Part shown: one piece after another, positions 36,943-46,424 of the stretch
Layout of the letters: each line of letters begins with the position of its first letter
Numbering within the stretch: position 1 is the stretch's first letter
Source: Drosophila pseudoobscura
Taxonomy: Eukaryota > Arthropoda > Insecta > Diptera > Drosophilidae
Assembly (NCBI RefSeq): GCF_009870125.1
Contig: NC_046680.1
Location: forward strand, 17,813,501 to 17,877,500
Direction of reading: 5' to 3'
Length of the DNA stretch: 64,000 nt
Notes under the pieces: generated by a model
The model's input: only the letters and a program-made list of their open reading frames with translations
The model's database searches: none
Told to the model about the DNA's origin: nothing
Position numbers and translations under genes: made by a program

Positions 36943-38499
36943 GAACTATTGCGAAATTAAAAAATATCTGAACACACTTAATATCTCTTTTATTATATTC
37001 ATCATACATCATTCTGGGAATGGTTTGGTTAAACCTTTTCTTAAGGGATGTGGATGATACTTCTTTCGAATTTGGAATGGAAGTTCTCTAAATAAGTATT
37101 ATCTATTCTTCGCTAGGAATAAGAGTACCTCTTAAGAATTTGCCCTTCAATGTTGCCGTAATGTTGCTAGAGCTTTGAAGATTGGAAATCAATGATAACT
37201 TTAGTGATATATGTATGATGTGTCATGTAAAGAGCTGTGTCATGGAACTTTGGGGATCAATCACTTCCATATCAGCTGCAAAAAGAAATGGTATATAATA
37301 ATTTTCCGTTCAGCGCCATTCACAAGTAGAGTTCTTCTTTAAGCCTATTTAATCAGTCATATATAATAATCAGCTATGGTTTGTTGTTTTATATGAAAAA
37401 GAACTGATTGCTGCAAGATCCCTCACAAGTTGTCATTCGGTTCGGCTTTGTATTCATCTAAATGTGGAATATCTTGCGAAACTCTGATTCGAAAGGCTGA
37501 TATTTTCCTTCCAAAGATAGTGATTGAAATGGGCTTTTCCCAAATGCCGAAACTCTGATTCCAGAGCAGGCATAGTCCTTTGAGAGATAGTGATTGAAAT
37601 GGGATTTTCCGAAATACTGATACGGAAACTAAGTTTGTGGAGTGGCTGTCAGCATTGACATAATGCTAGCGCACCTTTCGATTTTGATAGCTCCATTTAG
37701 ATGTTTTTTTTATAAAGCATATTTATTTACTGAGGCACATTTCTAATCAATGACCTTTGGAGCAACTCTTGTTTCGGAATTTTTGGTATACTCTTCGGTG
37801 TTCATTAGCTATAGATATGTATAGATATGCTATAGATAGATGCTATAGATATGTATAGTTAGTTATTAAACTATATATTTTTTATAATAAGTAAAAATAT
37901 GTCCTTAGTTAATTATTTATTTGATTTAAGGACTAGTTTTCACATTTTTGAGTTATTCCGGCACTGTCAATAAGAATATGGTCAATACCATATTTAAATA
38001 TAAATTAAATTGTAGTAGATCGCTAAAATATATCACTGCACATAAGTCAAATATTTCGATATATCATAAGATTACATATGTATAGGTATATAAACTAAGT
38101 ACCGGGTAAAATAGTGTCGCGGCCCGTGTGCCACGACTCACAAAGTCACAACTTCTTTTGTTGTGTTTTTCGAGATGCAGGCGTCCGTACGATCGTACTC
38201 TTATCACAAGGTGGGAATATATAGTATGAGAACGGCACACCACACCCCTGAAACAGGGAACACATACATCACACCATACAGCTTTATAAATGTATGCAAT
38301 GTATATGCATGCATATGTACATCTATAGACTAAGCCATACTTGCTTATGAATTATATACTGGACTATTATCAGAGATAGCACCCAGATACATATGGGTAA
38401 GTCATTGGCCATTTTGCTGGTCCTAATTTAGCCCCTCGTACACGTGATAAAATTAATTGGAAACTCTGATTAATTTTCTTTGAGGAGATAGTAAGCACC
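36943..38499. other. AT-rich spacer between trypsin copies 2 and 3
   Basis: No gene is supported. It contains a ~71-bp tandem duplication (37477-37618) and atagat/tatgta simple sequence near 37811-37860. A locally GC-richer island lies near 38110-38200 that I could not assign to any element. Confidence 0.5.
37477..37618 (+). repeat. Diverged tandem duplication, ~71-bp period
   Basis: Two adjacent copies begin cgaaactctgatt (37477 and 37548) and share gatagtgattgaaatggg in register. A third partial start (cgaaatactgat) follows at about 37610. There is no coding capacity. Confidence 0.7.
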
Positions 38500-38507
38500 T
38501 ATAAAAG
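38500..38507 (+). promoter_or_regulatory. TATA box of trypsin copy 3
   Basis: TATAAAAG in a cacctataaaag context, the same as before copy 2. It lies 38 bp upstream of the ATG at 38546. A TGATAA word lies at about 38445. Confidence 0.65.
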
Positions 38508-38545
38508 AGCCTGCCAGTTCTCAAACAACTCATTATATTCGCAAT

Positions 38546-39316
38546 ATGTTGAAGTTCGTGATCTTGTTGTCTGCTGTCGCCTGCGCCCTGGGAGGCACCA
38601 TCCCAGAGGGTCTCCTGCCCCAGCTGGATGGCCGCATTGTTGGAGGCACCGCCACCACCATTAGCAGCTTCCCCTGGCAGATCTCCCTGCAGCGCAGTGG
38701 CTCCCACTCCTGCGGTGGCTCGGTCTACTCCGCCAGCATCGTTGTGACCGCTGCTCACTGCCTGCAGTCCGTGTCCGCCTCGACCCTCCAGGTCCGTGCC
38801 GGTTCCACCTACTGGAGCTCCGGCGGCACCGTCGTCAAGGTTGCATCCTTCAAGAACCACGAGGGCTACAACGCCAACACCATGGTCAACGACATCGCTG
38901 TCATCAGGCTGAGCTCTGCCCTGGGCCTCAGCTCCACCATCAAGGCTATCGGTCTGGCCAGTTCTGCTCCCGCTAACGGTGCTGCTGCTTCCGTCTCCGG
39001 ATGGGGTACCCTGTCGTACGGCTCCAGCTCCATCCCCACCACCCTGCAGTACGTGAACGTGAACATCGTCAGCCAGTCGCAGTGCGCTTCCTCCACCTAC
39101 GGTTATGGCAGTGAGATCAAGTCCACCATGATCTGCGCTTATTCCAGCGGCAAGGATGCCTGCCAGGGTGATTCCGGCGGCCCATTGGTATCCGGCGGTG
39201 TCCTCGTTGGTGTTGTGTCCTGGGGCTATGGCTGCGCCTACGCCAACTACCCCGGTGTATACGCCGATGTTGCTGCTCTCCGCTCCTGGGTGGTCAGCGC
39301 CGCCAGCTCGGTCTAA
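38546..39316 (+). CDS. Trypsin, alpha/beta type (copy 3)
   Basis: Intronless, 256 aa. Signal peptide and propeptide identical to copies 1 and 2, then [15 protein letters not shown]. The triad is complete ([21 protein letters not shown]) with Asp189. [13 protein letters not shown] resembles melanogaster betaTry and its close relatives. The first ~250 coding bases and the 3' flank ending aagaactattgcgaaatta are almost the same as in copy 2, so the duplication unit includes the 3' UTR. It is convergent with the CCDC103-like gene, whose stop lies only 71 bp away. Confidence 0.88.
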   Translation: MLKFVILLSAVACALGGTIPEGLLPQLDGRIVGGTATTISSFPWQISLQRSGSHSCGGSVYSASIVVTAAHCLQSVSASTLQVRAGSTYWSSGGTVVKVASFKNHEGYNANTMVNDIAVIRLSSALGLSSTIKAIGLASSAPANGAAASVSGWGTLSYGSSSIPTTLQYVNVNIVSQSQCASSTYGYGSEIKSTMICAYSSGKDACQGDSGGPLVSGGVLVGVVSWGYGCAYANYPGVYADVAALRSWVVSAASSV

Positions 39317-39387
39317 GAACTATTGCGAAATTAAATAACATGCTGAAGACTACTCTGTGCAAATGTATTTATTGGGGATCATTAGTT

Positions 39388-39688
39388 TCATTCACGTGTG
39401 GCAGAGTTCCACAAGCGACTCTTCGTCTGTGCATTACTCTTGTCCGCCTTGGTGACGGGACGCAGGTGAGCTGCATCTACAATGTCCCTGAAAGTATTGG
39501 GGTTGAATAGGATTCAAGTGGAGAAGGCAGAGGCAAACTTACTTGAACTCCTCGTAGCTCTGGGTGCTGTGGACAGCCCGAAGCTTGGCGTCGTTCCGCA
39601 GCTGGTAGAGTTCACTCTCGCGGATTCCCTGTAGACAGCTCTCCCGCAACCGTCGCAGATCATCCTGCGTTATCTTCAAGTCGTCCAT
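39388..39688 (-). CDS. CCDC103/DNAAF19-like protein, N-terminal domain only
   Basis: Two exons (39543-39688, 39388-39487) joined in phase give 81 aa starting MDDLKITQDDLRRLRE. The core LRNDAKLRAV...SYEEFKDIVDAAHLRPV...DK...WN matches the N-terminal region of vertebrate CCDC103, the dynein-attachment factor of motile cilia (family knowledge). Vertebrate CCDC103 is ~240 aa with a C-terminal RPAP3-like domain; this gene stops right after the first domain. In flies a ciliary role would be limited to chordotonal neurons and sperm. The frame is open upstream of the chosen ATG up to an acceptor-like ttacccag at ~39760, so a further 5' exon adding residues is possible. Confidence 0.7.
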
Positions 39689-40011
39689 GCTGCTCCAGTC
39701 GTTTTCAAATATGGCTAAATCAATCGAGTTGTTTCCCCATATGTTTTCCGATTGTTGCCTGGGTAACAAACAGCCAACTCAGGTGGAGTGAGGGCTAAAA
39801 TTTGTTGGGTATTTCATGTAGAGTGTAGTACGTATGTACATTACCCATCGAATTACGGAGCCAAAGAAACTCAGGAATCTCTCTATTGCGGTCGCCGATA
39901 AGCCGCTAATAGCCGGCGATTAATTTTACAACCCTTCGAAGAGCTCCGATATGATCGGGATCCATGCATTACTAGAGCAGTTTGTACTTGGCTTTCGACG
40001 TGTTCGTAGAC

Positions 40012-40770
40012 ATGACCGCCACTGGGATAGTTTTGCTGCTCGTCCTCCTCATTCTTGGAGTAACCACAGCCAACGAGACCAAGGGACGCATTGTGGGCGG
40101 AGCCGAGCAGGCCATTCACAATGCGCCCTGGCAGGTGTCCATACAGATCAGTGCACGTCACGAATGCGGCGGCGTCATCTACAGCAAGGATATTATTATC
40201 ACGGCGGGGCACTGCTTGGACGGGAAATCCGTTACTCTGATGAAGGTGCGCGTGGGTGCCGAACACCACAACTACGGCGGAACTTTGGTACCTGTAGCGG
40301 CCTACAAGGTACACGAGAAGTTCGACTTGAAATATCTCCACTACGATATTGCAGTGATGCGTCTGTCCGCACCTCTCAGCTTCGGCCTCTCCATAAAGGC
40401 CATCAATTTGGCCAGAGTAAGTCCCTCAGGCGGAACAAATGCCACCGTTAGCGGTTGGGGCTACACAGAGCAGGACGGTAGCTACGCCGGCAACCTCCAG
40501 ACGGTCCAGCTGCAGATCATCGAGCGAGGACAATGCGCCTCCAGCGCGTATGGCTACGGCTGGGACTATGTTGGGGAGGAAACGATCTGCGCCGCCTACG
40601 CTGAAAGGGATGCCTGCACGGGAGACTCTGGTGGTCCACTGGTAGCGAACCACTTGCTGGTGGGCATCGTCTCCTGGGGATACAAGTGTGCGCTTGATAA
40701 CTACCCGGGTGTGTATGCAGATGTGGCCGTTCTAAGACCTTGGATAGTTAACGCAGCAAATGCAATTTAA
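40012..40770 (+). CDS. iotaTry: Trypsin-like serine protease, iotaTry
   Basis: Intronless, 252 aa. Signal peptide TGIVLLLVLLILGVTTA, a very short propeptide (NETKGR), then IVGGAEQAIHNAPWQV. His in ITAGHC, Asp in HYDIAVM and Ser in CTGDSGGP complete the triad, with Asp189 in DACTGDS. The TAGHC and CTGDS variants, SIQISARHECGGVIYSK and VRVGAEHHNYGGTLVPV match my memory of melanogaster iotaTry. The ATG at 40012 was chosen because it starts the signal peptide. A poly(A) signal (aataaa) lies at about 40787-40792. The gene is convergent with the tRNA-Sec gene 82 bp downstream. Confidence 0.92.
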   Translation: MTATGIVLLLVLLILGVTTANETKGRIVGGAEQAIHNAPWQVSIQISARHECGGVIYSKDIIITAGHCLDGKSVTLMKVRVGAEHHNYGGTLVPVAAYKVHEKFDLKYLHYDIAVMRLSAPLSFGLSIKAINLARVSPSGGTNATVSGWGYTEQDGSYAGNLQTVQLQIIERGQCASSAYGYGWDYVGEETICAAYAERDACTGDSGGPLVANHLLVGIVSWGYKCALDNYPGVYADVAVLRPWIVNAANAI

Positions 40771-40810
40771 ATTGTTATGGAAGAAAAATAAAGCACACTT
40801 CTACACATTT

Positions 40811-40829
40811 TTCAAGTTTTCGACTTGAA
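40811..40829. other. Inverted repeat between iotaTry and tRNA-Sec
   Basis: ttcaagt and acttgaa flank a 5-base loop (tttcg on the plus strand, cgaaa on the minus). It lies in the iotaTry 3' flank and in the likely 3' trailer of the tRNA-Sec transcript. Confidence 0.5.
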
Positions 40830-40851
40830 TAGTTTCTCCTCTTCTGTAAGT

Positions 40852-40938
40852 CGCCCCACAGGTGGAATCGAACCACTTCGACGCTAATCGACTACGGATT
40901 TGAAGTCCGCACCCCGGACCACCGAAGCTCAGTGAGGC
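40852..40938 (-). tRNA. tRNA:SeC: Selenocysteine tRNA, tRNA-Sec(TCA)
   Basis: The 87-nt gene reads on the minus strand. The anticodon TCA lies at 40901-40903, the decoder of UGA as selenocysteine. The D-arm/anticodon segment TGGTCCGGGGTGCGGACT is very close to the animal tRNA-Sec (mammal TGGTCTGGGGTGCAGGCT). The long extra arm (TAGTCGATTAGCGTCGA) and the T-arm GTGGTTCGATTCCACCT fit the 90-nt class with an extended acceptor stem. The acceptor stem pairs 5' GCCTCAC with 3' GTGGGGC, allowing one T-G pair. There is no encoded CCA and no intron. The upstream PSEA and TATA (40961-41001) give it an external snRNA-type Pol III promoter, as known for tRNA-Sec of other animals. The first T-run of 4 or more downstream is at 40784-40788. 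Confidence 0.95.
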
Positions 40939-40960
40939 AACATTGCAGCCCGAGCTGCCG

Positions 40961-41001
40961 CTTTTATATGCCGATTGTCCCGAAAAAGCACTTGGGAATT
41001 A
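40961..41001 (-). promoter_or_regulatory. U6-type promoter (PSEA + TATA) of tRNA-Sec
   Basis: On the minus strand, a PSEA-like 21-mer occupies 41001-40981 (TAATTCCCAAGTGCTTTTTC...). It closely resembles the Drosophila snRNA PSEA (TAATTCCCAAC...). Then come exactly 12 bp, then TATAAAAG at 40968-40961. The TATA starts 30 bp before the tRNA 5' end. PSEA, a 12-bp gap and TATA is the Drosophila Pol III (U6) arrangement (known). Confidence 0.85.
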
Positions 41002-41400
41002 CAAGGGCATTGGTCACTTTTCCTACATCTTCCAATCTACCCAGATTTCCATTATCTATTTAGATATCTAGATAAGGCTAGCTACACAAGTGATTCAGAA
41101 GAGAATGATATAGCTATCCTACGAGTAAATGCAGATCGATGATAAAACAAAATACTTAAAATAGCTTATCCTAATATTGAGTTGGGTTTTACAAGCCGCC
41201 ATTATCCGAATATTTACAAAAGGAAAAACTTTATTTAAAGCATGAAATTAGCAAAACATTTAAACTCATTTGGAATGCAGTAGCAAAAATATAAGGATTG
41301 TGTTAACTTAAATCACTTACAAAGACGATTTCAATACCATTTGGATTTGAAGAATTTCAACGAAAGATCAAAGTAATTATTTAGTAGGATAGGGAAGACC

Positions 41401-42131
41401 TCACTTGCGGGGCTGTTGAATGTGATTCTGAGTCTTCTGCTGAACAGACATTGGGGGCTTAGGCAAGTGTGCCACCTGGGCAGAAGCTGGCGTAAAGTCC
41501 GTGTGTCCCTTCACGGGAGCACCGCTCACCACAGCCGAGTTCACGCTAACGGGTTGCTGTAATTACAATGTGCAATGAATTGAATAATATATACAGTTTC
41601 CCCATATAGTGGGCGCGCTTACTGTCAGACCAGTGCAATCCTCGGCATCCTTGGGGGCACGCTCCGATGCAGTGGGCTTGTGCTGGACAATACGCATGCC
41701 GCCTGCCTTCACTGAAAGTCAAAAGGAACATTATAGAAGAATCGAAATGCACATGACGTCAGCAGAATGTAAAAAATATGTGATTTTGGACAGCACCGTC
41801 GCAATAACTAAAGCTCCGCAAGAGTGTGCGTGAGTACCGCTTGCTGAGTGCATGTGTGAGAGCGTGTTGCTTCGTTTTCTTATTGCTTATCAGCATCTGC
41901 CGAAGCAGGCTAAGATACTGATAAGGCAATAGATATTGGTGGCTATTGTTGTGAATTCGGTGCACAATCAATTGTCAGCGGAGCACCTCCATAGCCATTT
42001 TAATACTTTTTACCTCCTACACATTCACACACAAGCACACAAATACATCAAAGCGCATGGAGAATACCTATGCAATTACACTTACAAGCAGGTGGGTGTC
42101 CAGCCACGAGATTGGGTTGTTCATCAGACAT
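41401..42131 (-). CDS. Death-associated protein 1 (DAP1) homologue
   Basis: Three exons in phase (42086-42131, 41623-41711, 41401-41556) give 96 aa. The chain begins MSDEQPNLVAGHPPALKAGG and continues MRIVQHKP. The C-terminal half has FTPASAQVAH and the end QNHIQQPRK. Vertebrate DAP1 has AGHPPAVKAGGMRIVQ, FPPAAAQVAH and the identical end HIQQPRK, so the family call is strong. DAP1 is a small Pro-rich protein linked to autophagy suppression and interferon-gamma-induced death in mammals (known); its fly role is not evident from sequence. The length equals the usual ~100 aa. The ATG is the first codon of exon 1. Confidence 0.9.
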
Positions 42132-43692
42132 TTTCAGTAGGTTATAAGCTGGAATGCACCAATATTTAAATAAATTACTACCATTAATCAGAAAAACAGA
42201 ACTTCCGACCTACCTCTTCTAAATGCGCGGTTGCGGTTTTCGGCGTAATAAGCTTTTGTTTAACACGTACAACGATACAGTGTTGCCATTTTAGCCTATT
42301 TAAGGCTAGATCTAGCTGATTTGAAAACGGAAAAGCTTGAAAAATTATGAAAAAGCTTATAGCCTTAAATCTAGCCTTTTTTAATTTCACTCTATATCTA
42401 TGTGTTTTTTTTATTTTTAGCCTATTTTTTCCTGTTATTTTTACAATTTTTAGCTTGTTTTAGCTTGTGTTTTTGTGAAATCTAGCTTATTTTGACGCTC
42501 AAAATCTGGCAGCCCTGCAATATACTGACGAATTCAATTTCCATTAATTACTAATTACTAATTACTCCAATTTGATATTCCATGGAATATTACTGGCTAG
42601 ATAGAACCCACAGCCCTGCCCACATAATTTTATCCAATTCATGAAACTATTTTCTACTTGACTGGCTTATTTTAAATATTTGCTTTTATTGGATTTTGCC
42701 CAAAAAAGGGCTTAGCGAAAGAGGTTTCAAACAAGAAAGTGTACGAGAGTAATCGTTCCTATTGCTCAATTTGGATATTCCGATGGATACTGATGAGGCT
42801 GGATTGGCATGTTTTTAGTCCTTGCTTTTATTGTATCTCGACTAAAACAAGGTTTAAACAAAAAAGTTCAGCAAAAAACAGTCGCAGTGTTGTCACATTT
42901 TGCTGGTATTTAAAGACCTGTTGCTTATCTACCGGAGTGTGGCCATGTGTACCCTATACAAACTGTTTTAAAAGAGTAATTAATATGTATGTACATTCTG
43001 ATCTGGATACTCATTCTTGGTCTCTGTAAAAAGACTGTATTCTTCATTCATTAGATCATGGGATGGCAAACAGTTCCGGTATTCTATACAGTATACTATG
43101 TGGTTAGTGCTAAAACGTAATGGTGTTATGACATTAAACTTTCCCAACTTTGCTACGAAGAGAGGGAGATGGCATGAGAGACAAAACGCAAGAGTAGTCT
43201 TCATAGCCGTCTCAGACTATTTCACTATTTGTGAAAAAATAATATTTTCCAACACAAGCAGCCAGTCGGCAAAATGGGATCTCAGTGTATAGCAATTTAT
43301 AATATCTGCCGCAGCGATGCTCTCAGCTCAACTGGAAAGCCTATATCTCTAGCTCTCACTGCATGCTCTTCCCATAAGTTTAATGTCATACGATATGAGC
43401 AAATTTAAGTGTCATATAGCCATAAACAAAGCACGCAGGGCTGCATTGCAAATCTTTTTGGAAAGCATACTCATGCAGACACTGCAGTTTTTATAAAGAA
43501 TTTCGTCAAAATCACTAAGTAGTGAAATAAACATTGAAAATCAGAACATTACAGGTAGTTAACTGTCAATATGAAAGACACAAAGGTGAGTTTTTACTTT
43601 TAATAGATGCTGCATTCCACAGTTACATCATGTCACCGGCTGCAATTGAACTTCGGCTGATGTGGTCGTTTGTGCTACTTTTTCTGTCGCTA
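42132..43692. other. AT-rich interval upstream of Updo
   Basis: No supported gene. It includes repeated tagc-ttt words (42290-42490) with tgttgcca and cagccctg, the latter common in Drosophila housekeeping promoters. Two loosely similar segments (about 42560-42720 and 42755-42880) share caatttg-atattcc and tgcttttattg. The 3' end holds the Updo 5' flank. Confidence 0.5.
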
Positions 43693-44832
43693 ATGAAAAC
43701 GACCACCATCGAATCATTACAGCCATTCCCGGTTCTCAAGAATGACAACCTCCTGCGGGCCGCTCGCGGCGAAGTCGTCGACCGGGTTCCCGTCTGGGTA
43801 ATGCGTCAGGCCGGTCGCTATCTTCCCGAATTCCAGGAGCTCCGCAAGCAACACGACTTCTTCACCGTTTGCCGCACCCCAGAGCTGGCCTGTGAGGTGA
43901 CCATGCAGCCGTTGCGGCGCTTCGATCTGGATGCCTCCATTATATTCTCGGATATCCTGGTTATTCCACAAGCCCTTGGCTTGACCGTAGAAATGCACGC
44001 CGGCGTGGGTCCGGTGCTGCCCCAGCCAATAAACACACCAGAGGACCTTAAGCGGTTGACTCCAGATGGCGCATTGTCTCGACTGACCTATGTGGGAGAT
44101 GCCATCACTATGATGCGACACAAGTTGGAAGGTCGAGTGCCCCTCATTGGTTTTACTGGAGCACCCTGGACGCTTATGGGCTACATGATCGAAGGCGGCG
44201 GCAGCAAGACTATGTCCAAGGCCAAGGCTTGGCTCTCGGATCACCCGGAGGACACTAAACTGTTTCTCAACCTGCTTACGGACGCAATTGTGGACTACTT
44301 GGAGATGCAAGTAAAGGCTGGAGCTCAAATGCTGCAAGTCTTTGAGTCGTCTGCCGAGCATTTGACCAAGGAGGACTTCTTGCTATGGGCTGTGCCCTAT
44401 TTGCGTAGGATACGCGATGAGCTTGTGGACCGGCTGACCAAGAAAGCAGTCCCATTGGTTCCGATTGTAAGTAATATCGACAAAACTTTTAATACAATTC
44501 ATCTGAGCTCTTCTCCGCAGACGCTGTTCGCCAAGGGCGCTGGACACTCGCTGAAAGAGCAAAGCGAACTGGGCTACGATGTAATTGGACTGGACTGGAC
44601 TGTAGATCCCATTGAGGCACGTGCCCTAGTGGGACCGAACATAACGCTGCAGGGTAATTTGGATCCACAGGACATGTACCGTGATGCCGACGAGCTGCGG
44701 GCCTTGACCACTGAAATGGTTCACAAATTTGGCAAATCGCGCTATATTGCCAATCTGGGTCATGGGATAACGCCTCAAACTCCCATCACCAGCATGGATG
44801 TACTGGTGGAGGCGGTCCACAAGGCATTGTAG
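43693..44832 (+). CDS. Updo: Uroporphyrinogen decarboxylase
   Basis: Cytosolic haem-pathway enzyme that removes four acetate carboxyls from uroporphyrinogen III. Two exons (43693-44466, 44521-44832) give 361 aa, the usual animal length. The signature N-terminal motif PVWVMRQAGRYLPEF is present with the catalytic-site Asp in FSDIL. GFTGAPWTLMGYMIEGGGS, FESSAEHL and GYDVIGLDWTVDP are also conserved. The 54-nt intron (gtaagt...ccgcag) is a multiple of three and has no stop, so the genomic frame reads through it. The frame also stays open upstream to 43534 with other ATGs. I chose 43693 (MKTTTIESLQPFPVLKNDNLL) by family length. A poly(A) signal lies near 44873. Confidence 0.93.
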   Translation: MKTTTIESLQPFPVLKNDNLLRAARGEVVDRVPVWVMRQAGRYLPEFQELRKQHDFFTVCRTPELACEVTMQPLRRFDLDASIIFSDILVIPQALGLTVEMHAGVGPVLPQPINTPEDLKRLTPDGALSRLTYVGDAITMMRHKLEGRVPLIGFTGAPWTLMGYMIEGGGSKTMSKAKAWLSDHPEDTKLFLNLLTDAIVDYLEMQVKAGAQMLQVFESSAEHLTKEDFLLWAVPYLRRIRDELVDRLTKKAVPLVPIVSNIDKTFNTIHLSSSPQTLFAKGAGHSLKEQSELGYDVIGLDWTVDPIEARALVGPNITLQGNLDPQDMYRDADELRALTTEMVHKFGKSRYIANLGHGITPQTPITSMDVLVEAVHKAL

Positions 44833-44907
44833 GTGATTTTTATTAGCAATTATGCCTTTTTTTATCGAATGCAATAAAGACAAGTACGCCTTTGGGTTAG
44901 GGTTAGA

Positions 44908-45452
44908 TCATTGGAATGGTATACTGTGGTTTTCTTGCTTCTGTTCCTGTACCAGTTTGTCGTATATCATGAGCGTGCTGCCGCAGCAGATTAGGAACGT
45001 TCCCAGGATAACTTCTGCAATATTAAAGTCATATTTAAATATGCTCAAACTCCCCAACTCTTCTGTTTACTCACTTTTTCCAGGCAACTTTTCCCCCAGC
45101 GCATAACCAGTTATTGCGGTAAAAGCAAAACTGAGAGAATTGGCGACTGGAACCGCAACTGTGATGCTGGCACTTTGCAATGTCCACACATACAAAGCAC
45201 TACCGCACTGATTGAGTCCAAATGGAATCCAGTACCGCCAACGGGATCCAACTGTACATACTTCCAGTAACAAATTTCTCCACTTGGAGCCCGTGTCTTT
45301 GACAGACTCGATGCCCTGACTGCCAAGGCGGATAAATGGGTTAGTCACACCCCAAAGCAGTCCCACTGCAAGCAATTGCACTGAGCAAGACAAACAACGA
45401 TTATAATTTAAACACTTAAATATTTCAGTAATTTACCAGCGGTTTCTAGCAT
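44908..45452 (-). CDS. TMEM234-like small membrane protein
   Basis: Three exons in phase (45437-45452, 45075-45380, 44908-45014) give 142 aa beginning MLETAVQLLAVGLLWGVTNP. Features are four hydrophobic segments, the WG-TNPFIR start, SVAVP/ITVAVPVANSLSFAFTA and ALGEKLPGK. These are hallmarks of the TMEM234 family, related to small drug/metabolite transporters (10-TM EamA fold halves). The molecular function is unknown in animals; TMEM234 matters in the kidney filter of zebrafish (known). The first coding exon is only 16 nt. It is divergent from RpL31 with about 435 bp between the start codons. Confidence 0.85.
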
Positions 45453-45887
45453 TTTGTATTGTTTACATGGAATCAGCTGTTGATAAGAGTTGCTTTTTTT
45501 TGTCTAAGCAACCCTGAGTATTTCTGTAGCCCTGGAAGAGATTTTGACATTTGCGACTCCCTGGCATTTTGACAATTCTTTTACGTCAGCTTTCATTTCC
45601 GGATAGGTGGGTTTTAGGCAATTTTCTTCCAATTTAATCAAGAAACATCCGAATATACGCCAAAACAAATGCCGCTAAACGACCGACATTCAAATATGAA
45701 CCTGCAATGCTATCGGCGAAAATTAAAATGTTGCCAAATTCAAGATGTTTTGTGTGTAAATTGGGTATCTGGATATTGCCTTGTCTTGGCTTGATTGTTT
45801 ATGAATAAATATTCTTCAATATTATTAAACCGCTTTCTCTATCATTTTAGGATATTGAATAGCAGTGCTGCGGCCTAATCAGGAACA

Positions 45888-46321
45888 ATGACTAAGACCA
45901 AGGGCGAGAAAATCAACAAATCGGCGATCAACGAAGTTGTGACCCGCGAGTGCACTATTCACTTGGCGAAGCGTGTCCACAACATTGGCTTCAAGAAGCG
46001 TGCGCCGCGTGCCATCAAGGAGATCCGCAAGTTTGCCGAGCGGGAGATGGGAACCACTGACGTCAGGATCGACACCCGTCTGAACAAGCACATCTGGTCG
46101 AAGGGTATCCGGTAAGTGGTGCATCCATTGCAATGGGAGAACGCATTCTAAAACTTTGACTCGCTTTTAGATCCACTCCATTCCGCGTGCGTGTGCGTCT
46201 GGCGCGTCGTCGCAACGATGATGAGGATTCTCCCAACAAACTGTACACCTACGTGACCTATGTGCCGGTGTCCACATTCAAGAATTTGCAAACGGAGAAC
46301 GTTGAGTCCAGCGACGACTAA
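45888..46321 (+). CDS. RpL31: 60S ribosomal protein L31
   Basis: Large-subunit protein eL31 near the peptide exit tunnel. Two coding exons (45888-46111, 46171-46321) give 124 aa: [39 protein letters not shown], ... [20 protein letters not shown] ... [14 protein letters not shown]. The family length is ~124 aa. A 5' UTR intron probably runs from about 45608 (ggatag/gtgggt) to 45849 (cattttag). The exon before it starts with pyrimidine-rich ctttcatttcc near 45590, as expected for a TOP mRNA. A poly(A) signal (aataaa) lies near 46352. The 5' UTR intron was checked by eye for C/D snoRNA boxes and none was convincing. Confidence 0.96.
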
Positions 46322-46424
46322 GCAAAGTAATTGAAAGCCCAAAATACGGTTAATAAAAAGTAAATTTTTATTTAGAAAAAAAAAAACGAAACGAGTGTTA
46401 ACAAAATGTGACGAAACTGTGATT

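Noticed and set aside
38100-38260. GC-richer island in the trypsin spacer resembling part of a mobile element
   Set aside because: No terminal repeats, coding remnant or second copy in the window; too little to name a family.
43534-43692. N-terminal extension of uroporphyrinogen decarboxylase from upstream in-frame ATGs
   Set aside because: It would add ~53 residues absent from the family, with a hydrophobic stretch unsuited to a cytosolic enzyme. The only candidate intron there would be 37 nt, too short for Drosophila.
45608-45849. Possible snoRNA in the RpL31 5' UTR intron
   Set aside because: Ribosomal-protein introns often host snoRNAs, but no C/D box pair or clear H/ACA fold could be recognised by eye.
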